Shown here: positions 1 to 7,602 of the stretch, piece by piece
Layout of the letters: each line of letters begins with the position of its first letter
How positions within the stretch are numbered: position 1 is the stretch's first letter
The notes under the pieces: generated by a model
The model's input: only the letters and a program-made list of their open reading frames with translations
Databases searched by the model: none
What the model was told of the DNA's origin: nothing
Program-made: the position numbers and the translations under genes
Source: Nonomuraea dietziae
GTDB taxonomy: Bacteria; Actinomycetota; Actinomycetes; Streptosporangiales; Streptosporangiaceae
Reading direction: 5' to 3'
NCBI RefSeq assembly: GCF_014195505.1
Contig: NZ_JACIBV010000001.1
Coordinates: forward strand, 2,480,001-2,544,000
DNA length: 64,000 bases

Positions 1-506
1 ACGCCGTCGAGGCGTTCGCGGACCAGGTCGGCGTGGCCGCTGTGGCGTGCGTACTCGGCGATCAGGTGGACGTAGATCAACCTCAGGGAGATCTCCTCGC
101 CGTCGTCGTGGACGAAGGTGTCGTCGAGCGACGCCCGCGCCACGGCGGCGTCGGCGAGCTTCCACTCCTCTATCAGGCGGGCGTGGTCGAGCGCGGCGTC
201 GGCCGGGTCGAGGTCCTCGAAGTCGGCGTCCTTCCACTCGGGCGTGGAATAGGCCATCTCGACGGCCTCGCCGGAGAAGCGGCGGCGGAACCAGGTGCGC
301 TCGACCTTCGTCATGTGGCGCACCATCCCGAGCAGGGTCAGGTTGGACGGCGGCACGGTGGCCGTGGCGAGCTGCTCGCCCGTCAGCCCCGCGCACTTCT
401 GCAGCAGCGTCGCGCGATACCAGTCGAGCATGCCCTGCAGCAGGGCGCGCTCGTCGCCGGTCTTCGACCCGCCGACACGCTCGATCTCCGGGGCGATCCA
501 TGTCAC
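1..506 (-). CDS. DinB/DUF664-type protein, C-terminus cut by window edge
   Basis: The reverse-strand frame runs off the left edge, leaving about 168 N-terminal residues. The visible part has the DinB four-helix pattern: a DWYR start helix, then MVRHMTKVERTWFRRRF, and near the edge EYARHSGHADLVRERLDG, the signature of DUF664 with its metal-binding histidines. Actinobacterial members are thought to be mycothiol- or bacillithiol-type metal-dependent transferases; no substrate can be named here. I chose the GTG at 506 because GGAGG lies 8 nt upstream; an in-frame ATG at 524 lacks such a site. The family is clear, the function is not. Confidence 0.75.
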   Translation of the reverse strand, partial: MTWIAPEIERVGGSKTGDERALLQGMLDWYRATLLQKCAGLTGEQLATATVPPSNLTLLGMVRHMTKVERTWFRRRFSGEAVEMAYSTPEWKDADFEDLDPADAALDHARLIEEWKLADAAVARASLDDTFVHDDGEEISLRLIYVHLIAEYARHSGHADLVRERLDG

Positions 507-564
507 GGGCCCATCCTCCACCATGATCACAGCAGGCCAGGACGCGACGGAGGAGCCATGCCTT

Positions 565-1359
565 TCACGGCAGGATGGCGTCCACGTAGCCGCCGTCGAC
601 GCGCAGGGCGCCGCCCGTGGTCGCCGACGCGTACGGCGAGCTGAGGTAGACCACCATGTTCGCGATCTCCTCCGGCTCGATCAGCCGCTGCAGCAGCGAC
701 TGGGGGCGGTGCCTGCGCATGAACTCGCGCTGCGCCTCCTCCCACGGCAGTTCCCTGTCGACCAGCTCGTAGACGAAGTCCTCCACCCCGCCCGTGTGGG
801 TCGGCCCGGCGATCACCGAGTTGACGGTGACCCCCGTGCCCGCCGCCTCCTTGGCGAACCCCCGGGACACCGCCAGCAGGGCGGTCTTCGACACGCCGTA
901 ATGGATCATCTCGGCGGGCGTGACCACGGCCGAGTCGCTGGCGATGTACTGCACGCGCCCCCACGACCTGGCCGTCATGCCCGGCAGGTAGGCACGGGTG
1001 AGCCTGACGGCGGCCAGGACGTTCACCTCGAAGTACCTGCGCCACTCCTCGTCGGTGATCTCCAGCGCGGGCCTGGTCCCGAAGATGCCGAGGTTGTTGA
1101 CCAGGATGTCCACCTCGGGCAGCAGGTCCACGACCCTGGCGGCGCCCTCCTCCGTCGACAGGTCGGCGGCGACGGAGGTCACGCGCGCGCCGTCCACCTC
1201 GCCGCGTAGCTTGTCGGCGGCCGCCTCGACGGAGGACCTGCTCCTGCCGTTGACCGCGACGTGCGCGCCCGACCTGGCCAGGCCCGTGGCGATCGCCGCC
1301 CCGATGCCCTGGGTCGAGCCGGTGACCAGGGCGGTCCTGCCCGAGAGATCGATGTGCAT
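565..1359 (-). CDS. SDR family oxidoreductase
   Basis: A 264-residue classical short-chain dehydrogenase. The nucleotide loop TGSTQGIG is at residues 13-20, the usual NNAG motif appears as NNLG, and the catalytic set is Ser (SDSAV) with Tyr/Lys in HYGVSK. The C-terminus GGALRVDGGY is standard for 3-oxoacyl-ACP-reductase-like SDRs, so NAD(P)H-dependent carbonyl reduction is expected; the substrate is unknown. The ATG at 1359 gives the canonical short N-terminus (MHIDLSGRTALVTG); the frame stays open upstream but that part shows no domain. It is divergent from the hydrolase gene starting at 1451. Confidence 0.85.
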   Translation of the reverse strand: MHIDLSGRTALVTGSTQGIGAAIATGLARSGAHVAVNGRSRSSVEAAADKLRGEVDGARVTSVAADLSTEEGAARVVDLLPEVDILVNNLGIFGTRPALEITDEEWRRYFEVNVLAAVRLTRAYLPGMTARSWGRVQYIASDSAVVTPAEMIHYGVSKTALLAVSRGFAKEAAGTGVTVNSVIAGPTHTGGVEDFVYELVDRELPWEEAQREFMRRHRPQSLLQRLIEPEEIANMVVYLSSPYASATTGGALRVDGGYVDAILP

Positions 1360-1450
1360 GGGGCTCGTTCTGCCCTCGGGGCGGCGGTTCATCCGCCTCT
1401 CATTTCCGTCCCCGAAGCTGTGGCGGGACAAGCCGTAGCGAGGGGGTCGT

Positions 1451-2428
1451 GTGAGCATCGCCGCCGAGAAGGTCCAGCGGGCGAGCGGGCCCGCGCCGCG
1501 CAGCGGGCGCAGGCGGTGGAGGTCGTGGCTGCCGGCGGCCGCGTTCGCCGCCTGGGCCTGCGTCAGGGTCTTCGGCCTCGAACATGGATCGTTCCCGACC
1601 CAGTTGATGACGCTCACGCCGTACGCGCTGGCGGCCGGGGTGGTCACGACGGTGATCCTGGCCGTCCGCAGGAGGCCCGCCGCCGTGCTGGCGCTGGCCG
1701 CGTGCGTGGCGCTGGCCGCGACCGTGCTGCCGCGCGCCTTCGCCGAGCCGCTGACCGTACGGGGGCCCGCGCTGAAGGTTCTGTCGATCAACCTGTTCTC
1801 CAGGGCGGACGCGCAGGCGGTGGTCTCGCTGGTGAAGGAGTTCGATCCTGACGTGTTCAGCGCGCTCGAGCTGGGGCCGGAGACGGTCAGGCGCCTCGAC
1901 GAGGCGGGGCTGGACACCCTCATGCCGCACAGGGTGCTGCAGGCGGAGCGGGGCGCGTCGGGCAGCGGCCTGTTCGCCAAGCATCCGCTGACGGAGCTGA
2001 AGGGCCTGTTCACGCCGATCGGCCACAACATGCCCGCGGCCACGGTGACGCTGCCCTCGGGCGTCAAGGCACAGGTGGTGGCCGTTCACCCGAATCCGCC
2101 GCTGGGGTCGATGGCGGCCGAATGGTACGCGTCGCTGGCGGCGCTGCCCGCGCCCTCGCCCGACGTGGTGCGCGTGCTGGCGGGGGACTTCAACGCCAGC
2201 CTCGACCACAGGGCGATGCGGGACCTGCTCGGCAAGGGGTACATCGACGCCGCCGAGGCGGTGGGCAAGGGGCTGACGCCGACGTGGCCGCACGGGCGGC
2301 TGCTGCCTCCGTTGATCACCATCGACCACGTGCTGGCCGACCGGCGGGTGGGGGTGGCCAGGGTGGAGGTGCGCGACGTCCCCCGCACCGACCACCGCGC
2401 CGTCTTCGCCGAACTCCGCCTTCCGTGA
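1451..2428 (+). CDS. Membrane-anchored endonuclease/exonuclease/phosphatase family protein
   Basis: A 325-residue protein with an N-terminal part of two to three hydrophobic segments (about residues 20-100), then an EEP catalytic domain. Visible EEP signatures are LSINLF (N-containing strand), a central acidic ALELGPE, GDFNAS and the terminal DHRAVFAEL. These bind the divalent metal and activate water for phosphodiester or phosphomonoester cleavage. The layout resembles actinobacterial proteins with an extracytoplasmic EEP domain. The GTG start at 1451 follows GAGGGGGTC. The gene stands alone between a divergent SDR and a convergent serine hydrolase. The substrate is unknown. Confidence 0.85.
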   Translation: MSIAAEKVQRASGPAPRSGRRRWRSWLPAAAFAAWACVRVFGLEHGSFPTQLMTLTPYALAAGVVTTVILAVRRRPAAVLALAACVALAATVLPRAFAEPLTVRGPALKVLSINLFSRADAQAVVSLVKEFDPDVFSALELGPETVRRLDEAGLDTLMPHRVLQAERGASGSGLFAKHPLTELKGLFTPIGHNMPAATVTLPSGVKAQVVAVHPNPPLGSMAAEWYASLAALPAPSPDVVRVLAGDFNASLDHRAMRDLLGKGYIDAAEAVGKGLTPTWPHGRLLPPLITIDHVLADRRVGVARVEVRDVPRTDHRAVFAELRLP

Positions 2429-2453
2429 GGCCGCAGGAGGAGCACCGGCCCTC

Positions 2454-4091
2454 TCAGCGGGGGCGGATGAAGGTGCCGAGGCTGTTCTCGTTGAGGTGTT
2501 CGACGGTCACCGCCGACGCCCGCGCCTCCTCCCGCACCGTGAACCGCACACCGGACAGCCCCACCGCGTTCTCCCCGCGCGTGACGTAGCTGAAGGTGTC
2601 TCCGTCGTAGTGGCGCAGCGGGAAGGCCATGTCCTTGGGGCCCAGCCGCATCACCAGTCCCCCGTCCTCGGTCGAGGTGACCCGCATCGGCCCGTAGTAG
2701 GGGTTGTCGTAGGTTCCCGTGTAGGCGTCGGCGGGGTGCGCCCGCCTGCCGTCCGAGGGAGGCCTGGAGTAGTCGATCTTCGATCGCCCCTCCTGCTCCA
2801 TGGCCGCGAACATCCTGCCCACGAGGGGGAGCCAGTCGACGGTCTGCCTGCCGTGCTGGGCGATGTCGAAGAAGGCCTCGGCCACCGTCTCGGGCACGCC
2901 CACGGGCTCGCCGTTGGTGAGGACCACGATGCCGAGCCCCTCGTTCGGCAGCAGCGTCACCGTGGTGGCCGCGCCCTCGCCGAACCCGCCCGAATGGTTG
3001 AGCCGCAGCCTCCCGCGCGCGTCGTAGTTGACGTTCCAGCCGAGCCCGTAGAAGCCCGCCCCGCCGAACGGGGCGCGGGGCGGGACGGAGACGATCCTCG
3101 GCAGGTGCGTCTGTGCGAGGGCGACCGGGTCGATGACGGTCCTGCCGCCGAAGCTTCCGCCGGCGAGCTGCAGCCGCATCCACGCGACCATGTCACGGGC
3201 CGTGGAGCTCGCGCCGCCCGCGGGGGACTGCGCCTGGGGGTCGCGGGTGTACCTGGCCTCCCAGCGGCCGTCCGCCTTGACGTGGAGGACCGCCCTGTCG
3301 GGCGCCTTGGCGTAGGCGGAGAAGAGCGAGCTGGTGGACTTCATGCCCAGGGGCCGGTACAGCACCTGGGCCGACAGCTCCTCCCACGTGACGCCGCGGG
3401 CCTTCGCCACCGCCTCGGCCGCCGCCGTGAGGCCGAAGTTGGTGTAGGCGTAGCTCGCGCGGAACGGCGTCAGCGGCTCGTAACGCAGGTGCCGCAGGAT
3501 GTACGGCCTGCCGTACCCGAGATCTTCGAGCAGGTCGCCGGCGTGGTCGGGGAGTCCGCTGCGGTGGGCGAACAGGTCGGCAAGGGTGGCGTGCCCGCTC
3601 ACCCATGGGTCCTTGAGCGCGAAGGCGGGGTCGTGCTCGGCCACGGGGTCGTCCCAGGTGACGGTCTTGGCGCCCACGACCCCCGCGACCACGGTCGAGG
3701 CCAGGGGCTTGGAGACCGAGGCGAGCTGGAAGACCGTGTCGGGGCCGACGGGCCGCGGGTCGCCGACGCGCCGCACGCCGTACCCCTTCAGATACAGCGT
3801 GCGGTCGTTGTGCACGACGGCGACCGACAGGCCCGGCACGCCGGTCCTCGTCATCGCGTCGCGGATGACGCCGTCGAGCGCGGCGACGGCCCCGTCGATC
3901 CGGGCCCTGGTCAGCGAGGGCGGGGCCTGCGCCGGTGGGGCGGCGGACAGCGCCGGCGTGGGGGTCGTCTCGACGTACCGCGCTCCGGGCCGGCCGGCCG
4001 TCATCAGCCCGTCACCCACGCCGCACGCGGTGAGCAGCAGCGCCGCCACGCCCGCGGCCGCCCAGCCCGCGCGCCTTCGCCTGTGTGTCAT
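2454..4091 (-). CDS. Lipoprotein serine hydrolase of the class C beta-lactamase/PBP4* family
   Basis: 545 residues. The N-terminus is a lipoprotein signal (Arg-rich start, hydrophobic stretch, LLLTAC with the lipid Cys at 23). The beta-lactamase-fold motifs are in order: SVSK (Ser125, Lys128), YTN (216-218) and HSGGFG in place of the KTG box. About 120 residues beyond the catalytic core form the extra C-terminal domain seen in esterase-EstB/PBP4*-like proteins. It probably acts on the outer face of the membrane as a D-aminopeptidase, esterase or carboxypeptidase-like enzyme; true beta-lactamase activity is not implied. Confidence 0.85.
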   Translation of the reverse strand: MTHRRRRAGWAAAGVAALLLTACGVGDGLMTAGRPGARYVETTPTPALSAAPPAQAPPSLTRARIDGAVAALDGVIRDAMTRTGVPGLSVAVVHNDRTLYLKGYGVRRVGDPRPVGPDTVFQLASVSKPLASTVVAGVVGAKTVTWDDPVAEHDPAFALKDPWVSGHATLADLFAHRSGLPDHAGDLLEDLGYGRPYILRHLRYEPLTPFRASYAYTNFGLTAAAEAVAKARGVTWEELSAQVLYRPLGMKSTSSLFSAYAKAPDRAVLHVKADGRWEARYTRDPQAQSPAGGASSTARDMVAWMRLQLAGGSFGGRTVIDPVALAQTHLPRIVSVPPRAPFGGAGFYGLGWNVNYDARGRLRLNHSGGFGEGAATTVTLLPNEGLGIVVLTNGEPVGVPETVAEAFFDIAQHGRQTVDWLPLVGRMFAAMEQEGRSKIDYSRPPSDGRRAHPADAYTGTYDNPYYGPMRVTSTEDGGLVMRLGPKDMAFPLRHYDGDTFSYVTRGENAVGLSGVRFTVREEARASAVTVEHLNENSLGTFIRPR

Positions 4092-4257
4092 CTTTCCCAG
4101 CCTAGGACGCGTTTGCGCAGATCACACGGCTGGCGAGGCGCATGTCCCCGTGGCGCCGCCGGGGTTGGTGAGATCAGAGAGAACCTTTGGGGTCGTTGAG
4201 AGACGACCTCGGGGAGATCTGCGTGCGTACGCGTGATCAGACACGAAGGGGCAGATC

Positions 4258-4770
4258 GTGGAGCCAACGGTGACGGGAAGCCGTCGCGTCGCGAGGAGGG
4301 CGGCCGTCCTCGCGACGGCCACGGTGATGGTGGCCATGGGCGCGAGCGCGGCGCCCGCGGGAGCCGCGGTGCGGGGCTACGGCCTCGGGGCTCGGGCCCT
4401 GACGGCGCCGCTGACGTGCGACACCGCCACCCCCACCCTGTCGGGTACCGACTTCTCCGAGATCCTGGAGGGCACGCCGGGCAACGACGTGATCTTCGGC
4501 CTGGGCGGCGACGATGTCATCAACGGCCTGGGCGGCGACGACCTGCTGTGCGGCGGAAGCGGCGACGACGCCGTGTCAGGCGGCGACGGCGACGACACCC
4601 TCGACGGAGAATCGGGCAGCGACGGGCTGTCCGGCGAAGCCGGCGACGACACCCTGCGCGGGAGCGGCGGCTCGGACTTCCTGAACGGCGGCAGCGGCGT
4701 CAACACCAACGACGGTGGAACCGGCGTGGACTTCTGCGTCAACCCGTCGAACGGTCGCGGCTGCCCCTGA
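4258..4770 (+). CDS. Small secreted RTX-type calcium-binding repeat protein
   Basis: 170 residues with an N-terminal signal peptide (RRAAVLATATVMVAMGASA, cleavage near an APAGA site). After a short linker come about eight tandem nonapeptides of the GGxGxDxLx type (for example GLGGDDVINGLGGDDLLCGG), about residues 70-150. Such repeats fold into a calcium-filled parallel beta-roll once outside the cell. Three cysteines (in TCDTA, LLCGG and DFCVN-NGRGCP) suggest extracytoplasmic disulfides. The GTG start follows AAGGGGCAGATC. No catalytic domain is attached, so it is a beta-roll-only protein of unknown role. Confidence 0.8.
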   Translation: MEPTVTGSRRVARRAAVLATATVMVAMGASAAPAGAAVRGYGLGARALTAPLTCDTATPTLSGTDFSEILEGTPGNDVIFGLGGDDVINGLGGDDLLCGGSGDDAVSGGDGDDTLDGESGSDGLSGEAGDDTLRGSGGSDFLNGGSGVNTNDGGTGVDFCVNPSNGRGCP

Positions 4771-4802
4771 CCGCGAGGAGGCGGCAGAGCGGCCCTGCGG
4801 CC

Positions 4803-5372
4803 TCAGCGTGCGGACAGCAGCCTGCGCAGGGCGTCGGCGAGGACGTCGGGGTCCTTCAACGCGGGGTCGGCCAGTGCCAGCGGCATGCCGAGCCCGTCGA
4901 GGAGGGCGAGGGCCTGGCTGGCCAGGCGGTCGGGGTCACCGTCCGCGCCGAAGCTCCCATCGGCGATCCCCTCACCGATCACCTCGGCGAGCAGGGCGCG
5001 CCATGCGGCGTAGTCGCGCAGGAACTCCCCCCGCCACTCCGCGTCGCGCAGCGCCCACCGCCACGACTCGACCCACACCCGCCAGCCGCCGCCCTCCTCG
5101 CCCGCGACGTGGTGGGCGATGTGCAGCAGCCGCTCCCACGGCGTGCCCCGCAGTCCCTGCCTGACCACGGCCAGGTCGGTGGCGGCGGAGTGGCGGAAGG
5201 CGGCGACGAGGAGGTCCTCGCGGTTGCCGAAGTAGTACTGCAGCGTGCTGATCGGCACTCCCGACGCCTCGGCGACGTCGGCGAACCTGGTCGCCTCCGC
5301 GCCGCGCTCGGCGATGACCCGCGCGGCCCCTTCGAGGACGTCCTGCCTGCGCCGCCCGGCCCGTCTGCCCAT
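4803..5372 (-). CDS. TetR family transcriptional regulator
   Basis: 189 residues. The N-terminal helix-turn-helix is typical of TetR (FADVAEASGVPISTLQYYFGNREDLLVAAF, about residues 29-58), followed by an alpha-helical ligand domain rich in Trp (WRVWVESWRWAL). The ATG at 5372 follows AGGGGGAC. A tandem 21-bp repeat lies directly upstream and is a candidate operator for this repressor. The divergent neighbour is a GNAT acetyltransferase, the most likely target besides itself. Confidence 0.85.
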   Translation of the reverse strand: MGRRAGRRRQDVLEGAARVIAERGAEATRFADVAEASGVPISTLQYYFGNREDLLVAAFRHSAATDLAVVRQGLRGTPWERLLHIAHHVAGEEGGGWRVWVESWRWALRDAEWRGEFLRDYAAWRALLAEVIGEGIADGSFGADGDPDRLASQALALLDGLGMPLALADPALKDPDVLADALRRLLSAR

Positions 5373-5380
5373 GTCCCCCT

Positions 5381-5422
5381 ATCTATCACGAGCCCGAAGG
5401 CATCTATCACGAGCCCGGAGGC
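5381..5422. repeat. Tandem 21-bp repeat in tetR/GNAT intergenic region
   Basis: Two adjacent 21-bp units, each beginning ATCTATCACGAGCCC and ending GGC, differ at one base (AAGGC versus GGAGGC). 21 bp is two helical turns, so both copies present the same DNA face. They lie just upstream of the tetR start and in the promoter interval of the GNAT gene. This is a candidate TetR operator. Confidence 0.5.
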
Positions 5423-5465
5423 GGACGCCCGGCGGACAGGGCGATCACGGCAGCATGATGGAGGC

Positions 5466-5954
5466 ATGAGCGACGACCGGATCTCCCTCACCCCGCTGAC
5501 CGTGGCCGACGCCGACGAGATGGTGGACGTCCTGAGCGGCGAGCGGCTCTACACCTTCACCGGCGGCTCGGCCCCCACGTTGGAGGGCCTGCGCGCCCGC
5601 TACACCAGGCAGGTCGCGGGCCGCTCCCCCGACGGCCTGGAGGAGTGGCGCAACTGGATCGTCCGCCGCGGTCACGACGGGCAGGCGGTCGGCTACGTCC
5701 AGGCGACGATCACCGAGCAGGGCCGCAGGGCCGAGATCGCCTGGGTGATCGGCCTCGCGTGGCAGCGCAGGGGCTATGCCTCCCAGGCCGCCACCGCCCT
5801 GGTGGCCTGGCTGTTCGACAGGGGGGTCGAGCAGGTCGTGGCCCACATCCATCCCGACCATGCCGCCTCCGCCGCCGTCGCCGCCAAGGCCGGGCTCTCA
5901 CCCACCGACCAGTTCGACGACGGCGAGCGGCTGTGGCGGGCGGAGCGCGCCTGA
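5466..5954 (+). CDS. GNAT family N-acetyltransferase
   Basis: 162 residues. The fold is read from the N-terminal ISLTPLTVADADEMVDVLSG, the central strand EIAWVIGLAWQRRG and the acetyl-CoA loop QRRGYASQAATAL, followed by VAHIHPDHAASAAVAAKAGL. It closely follows RimJ/RimL-type members that acetylate small molecules or protein N-termini. The substrate is unknown. The ATG at 5466 is preceded by GGAGG with only one base of spacing, so translation may be weak or start differently; a nearby ATG at 5456 hits a stop at once. It is divergent from tetR. Confidence 0.8.
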   Translation: MSDDRISLTPLTVADADEMVDVLSGERLYTFTGGSAPTLEGLRARYTRQVAGRSPDGLEEWRNWIVRRGHDGQAVGYVQATITEQGRRAEIAWVIGLAWQRRGYASQAATALVAWLFDRGVEQVVAHIHPDHAASAAVAAKAGLSPTDQFDDGERLWRAERA

Positions 5955-5976
5955 CCTGACGACCTTTTGAAGGGGC

Positions 5977-6177
5977 TCACCCACCCGGGGTCGGCTCGCG
6001 TGAGCCGGCCGCAGGACGCACGCGTGCGGGAGACGACCCGATGGCCCTTGAAACTGCGGCGCTGGCGGATCGGAGGCCTGCGCGCGTCACTGGTCGGCGA
6101 CGAGCTTGCCGCCCTCGAGGAAGGTCTTGGGCGACCTCCACGCCGAGCCGCAGCGTCTTCCACGGCGACACGCTCAT
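5977..6177 (-). pseudogene. Possible gene remnant coupled to the LysR stop
   Basis: The ATG at 6177 overlaps the LysR stop as ATGA, and GGAG lies 8 nt upstream, the usual sign of a coupled downstream gene. The frame gives 66 residues beginning MSVSPWKTLRLGVEV, then becomes Arg/Pro-rich and non-protein-like. In the adjacent frame a plausible protein end (KTFLEGGKLVADQ, then stop near 6088) follows immediately, as if a frameshift or deletion had joined two ends of a lost gene. I recognise no family. It may also be chance. Confidence 0.2.
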
Positions 6178-7073
6178 CCGCGCTTCTCCTGCGGTTGGCC
6201 GGTGGCCCAGTTCCAGCCGGTGATCGTGGCGCGCATCAGCCGGGCGGCGGTCGACAGGTGGCTGTCGGCCCCCCAGTAGAGGGTGACCGCGCGACGGCAG
6301 TCGGGGCTGTCGACGGCGATCCAGGCGCCGCTGGGCCGCGTGGAGCTACGCCTGGCGAAGGCGGGTACCAGGCCGATGCCCAGCCCCGCGCTGATCAGGT
6401 CGGCGATGGCGCTGGGCTCGTCGACCTCGCAGACGATCTTCGGTGTGAGGTCTCGTGCGGCGAAGAGCCGATCGAGCAGCCTGCGCTGCCAATGCCCCTT
6501 GCGGGCGCTGACGAAGGGCTGGCCGGCGAGTTCGTCGATGCTCACAGAGGTACGGTCCGCCAGCGGATGACCGAGCGGCGTGGCGACCCCTACCGCGTCA
6601 TCGAGCAGCTGGACCGCCGCCAGGCCCTCAGCGGAGATGGGCTGGGAGGCGACACACAGGTCGACCTCCTGGGCGCGCAGGTGGCGGGCCATGTCCTCGG
6701 CCGGCATCCAGCGGAGTTCGATCTCGATGTCGGGATGGGCGCGCTTGTAGGCCGCCAGCGGCCCTGTGAGGGTGAGGAAGGTCTCCGATGCCAGCCGTAC
6801 GGTGCCCACGCCTTCGCTGACGGCCTCGGCGACGGCCCGCCGTCCCGCGTCGAGCTCCCCCAGGGAGCGTTCGACGTAACCGAGGAAGAGCCTGCCCGCG
6901 TCGTTCAGCCGGAGCCGCCCGCTCCGGTCGAACAGCGGCGCGCCCAGCTCGCCCTCCAGCCGGGCGATGGTACGGCTCAGCGACGGCTGGGCGACGCGAA
7001 GCTCCTCAGCGGCGCGGCTGAGGTGCTCCAGCCGGGCCACCACCACGAACTGCCGGAGCGTGTTCAGATCCAT
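6174..7073 (-). CDS. LysR family transcriptional regulator
   Basis: About 299 residues. The N-terminal winged HTH (LEHLSRAAEELRVAQPSLSRTIARLEGELG) is classic LysR, followed by the two-lobed effector domain from about residue 90. GGGAGG precedes two consecutive ATG codons (7076 and 7073); 7073 gives the better spacing. It is divergent from the membrane protein and multicopper oxidase pair, and LysR proteins normally control the adjacent divergent genes, so those are its likely targets. Its stop overlaps a possible gene remnant. Confidence 0.9.
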   Translation of the reverse strand: MDLNTLRQFVVVARLEHLSRAAEELRVAQPSLSRTIARLEGELGAPLFDRSGRLRLNDAGRLFLGYVERSLGELDAGRRAVAEAVSEGVGTVRLASETFLTLTGPLAAYKRAHPDIEIELRWMPAEDMARHLRAQEVDLCVASQPISAEGLAAVQLLDDAVGVATPLGHPLADRTSVSIDELAGQPFVSARKGHWQRRLLDRLFAARDLTPKIVCEVDEPSAIADLISAGLGIGLVPAFARRSSTRPSGAWIAVDSPDCRRAVTLYWGADSHLSTAARLMRATITGWNWATGQPQEKRG

Positions 7074-7076
7074 CAT

Positions 7077-7185
7077 GCCTCCCAAGGCATGACAGCATAA
7101 CAATATTGATCTTCGACAAGATAACTGCTGAGTCATAGTGTCGGCGCGTGTTGATGAATCGACGAACACGGCAGGAGGACCCTTC
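7077..7185. promoter_or_regulatory. Divergent LysR/oxidase promoter region with short palindrome
   Basis: This AT-rich spacer holds ATCTT-CGAC-AAGAT at 7109-7122, a candidate LysR-type dyad. For the rightward genes a weak sigma-70-like pair can be read: TTCGAC at 7112-7117 and CATAGT at 7134-7139 with 16 bp between, so the dyad overlaps the -35 region. Confidence 0.4.
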
Positions 7186-7602
7186 ATGGTCATCGATGCC
7201 GCACCCATGACGACACCCACGGGGTGGGCCCTGCGCGCCGTCGTCAGCGCGCACATGGTGGCGATCGTCGGCCAGCCGGTGTTCGCCGGGGTGTATCTGA
7301 CCGGCGACTACGACAGCCTGCTCTGGCACGCGATCGGCGCCGACGTGGTCACGTCCATCGGATATCTGCAGGTGATCGTCGCGATCGTGGTGTGGGTCCG
7401 GCTGCGCAGGGCGTGGCCATTCCTGGCCACGATGGCGGTGGTGGTGGCCGAGACGGTGCAGTACTTCGCCGGCCTGGACGGCGCCCTGTGGCTGCACATC
7501 CCGCTGGGCGTGGTGACCGTCGCCGCGCTCGTCGTGCAGTTCATCGCCGTCTGGCGCCGGCCCCTCCTGCGGCGGGAGGCCCGCGATGCGCGAGCGCGAT
7601 GA
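7186..7602 (+). CDS. Small polytopic membrane protein upstream of multicopper oxidase
   Basis: 138 residues with about four hydrophobic helices (near residues 12-30, 45-65, 70-90 and 95-118), ending in an Arg-rich tail. The pattern GQPVFAGVYLTGDYD early in the chain recurs in small actinobacterial membrane proteins of unknown function. The ATG at 7186 is preceded by GGAGG with 7-nt spacing. Its last 17 bases overlap the oxidase start, so the two are translationally coupled. It may help anchor or supply the exported oxidase, but this is inference from position only. Confidence 0.75.
   Translation: MVIDAAPMTTPTGWALRAVVSAHMVAIVGQPVFAGVYLTGDYDSLLWHAIGADVVTSIGYLQVIVAIVVWVRLRRAWPFLATMAVVVAETVQYFAGLDGALWLHIPLGVVTVAALVVQFIAVWRRPLLRREARDARAR

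Noticed and set aside
2496..4199. Long plus-strand open frame opposite the serine hydrolase
   Set aside because: Arg/Gly/Val-rich with no domain; it is the GC-driven shadow of the minus-strand gene, which has clear motifs.
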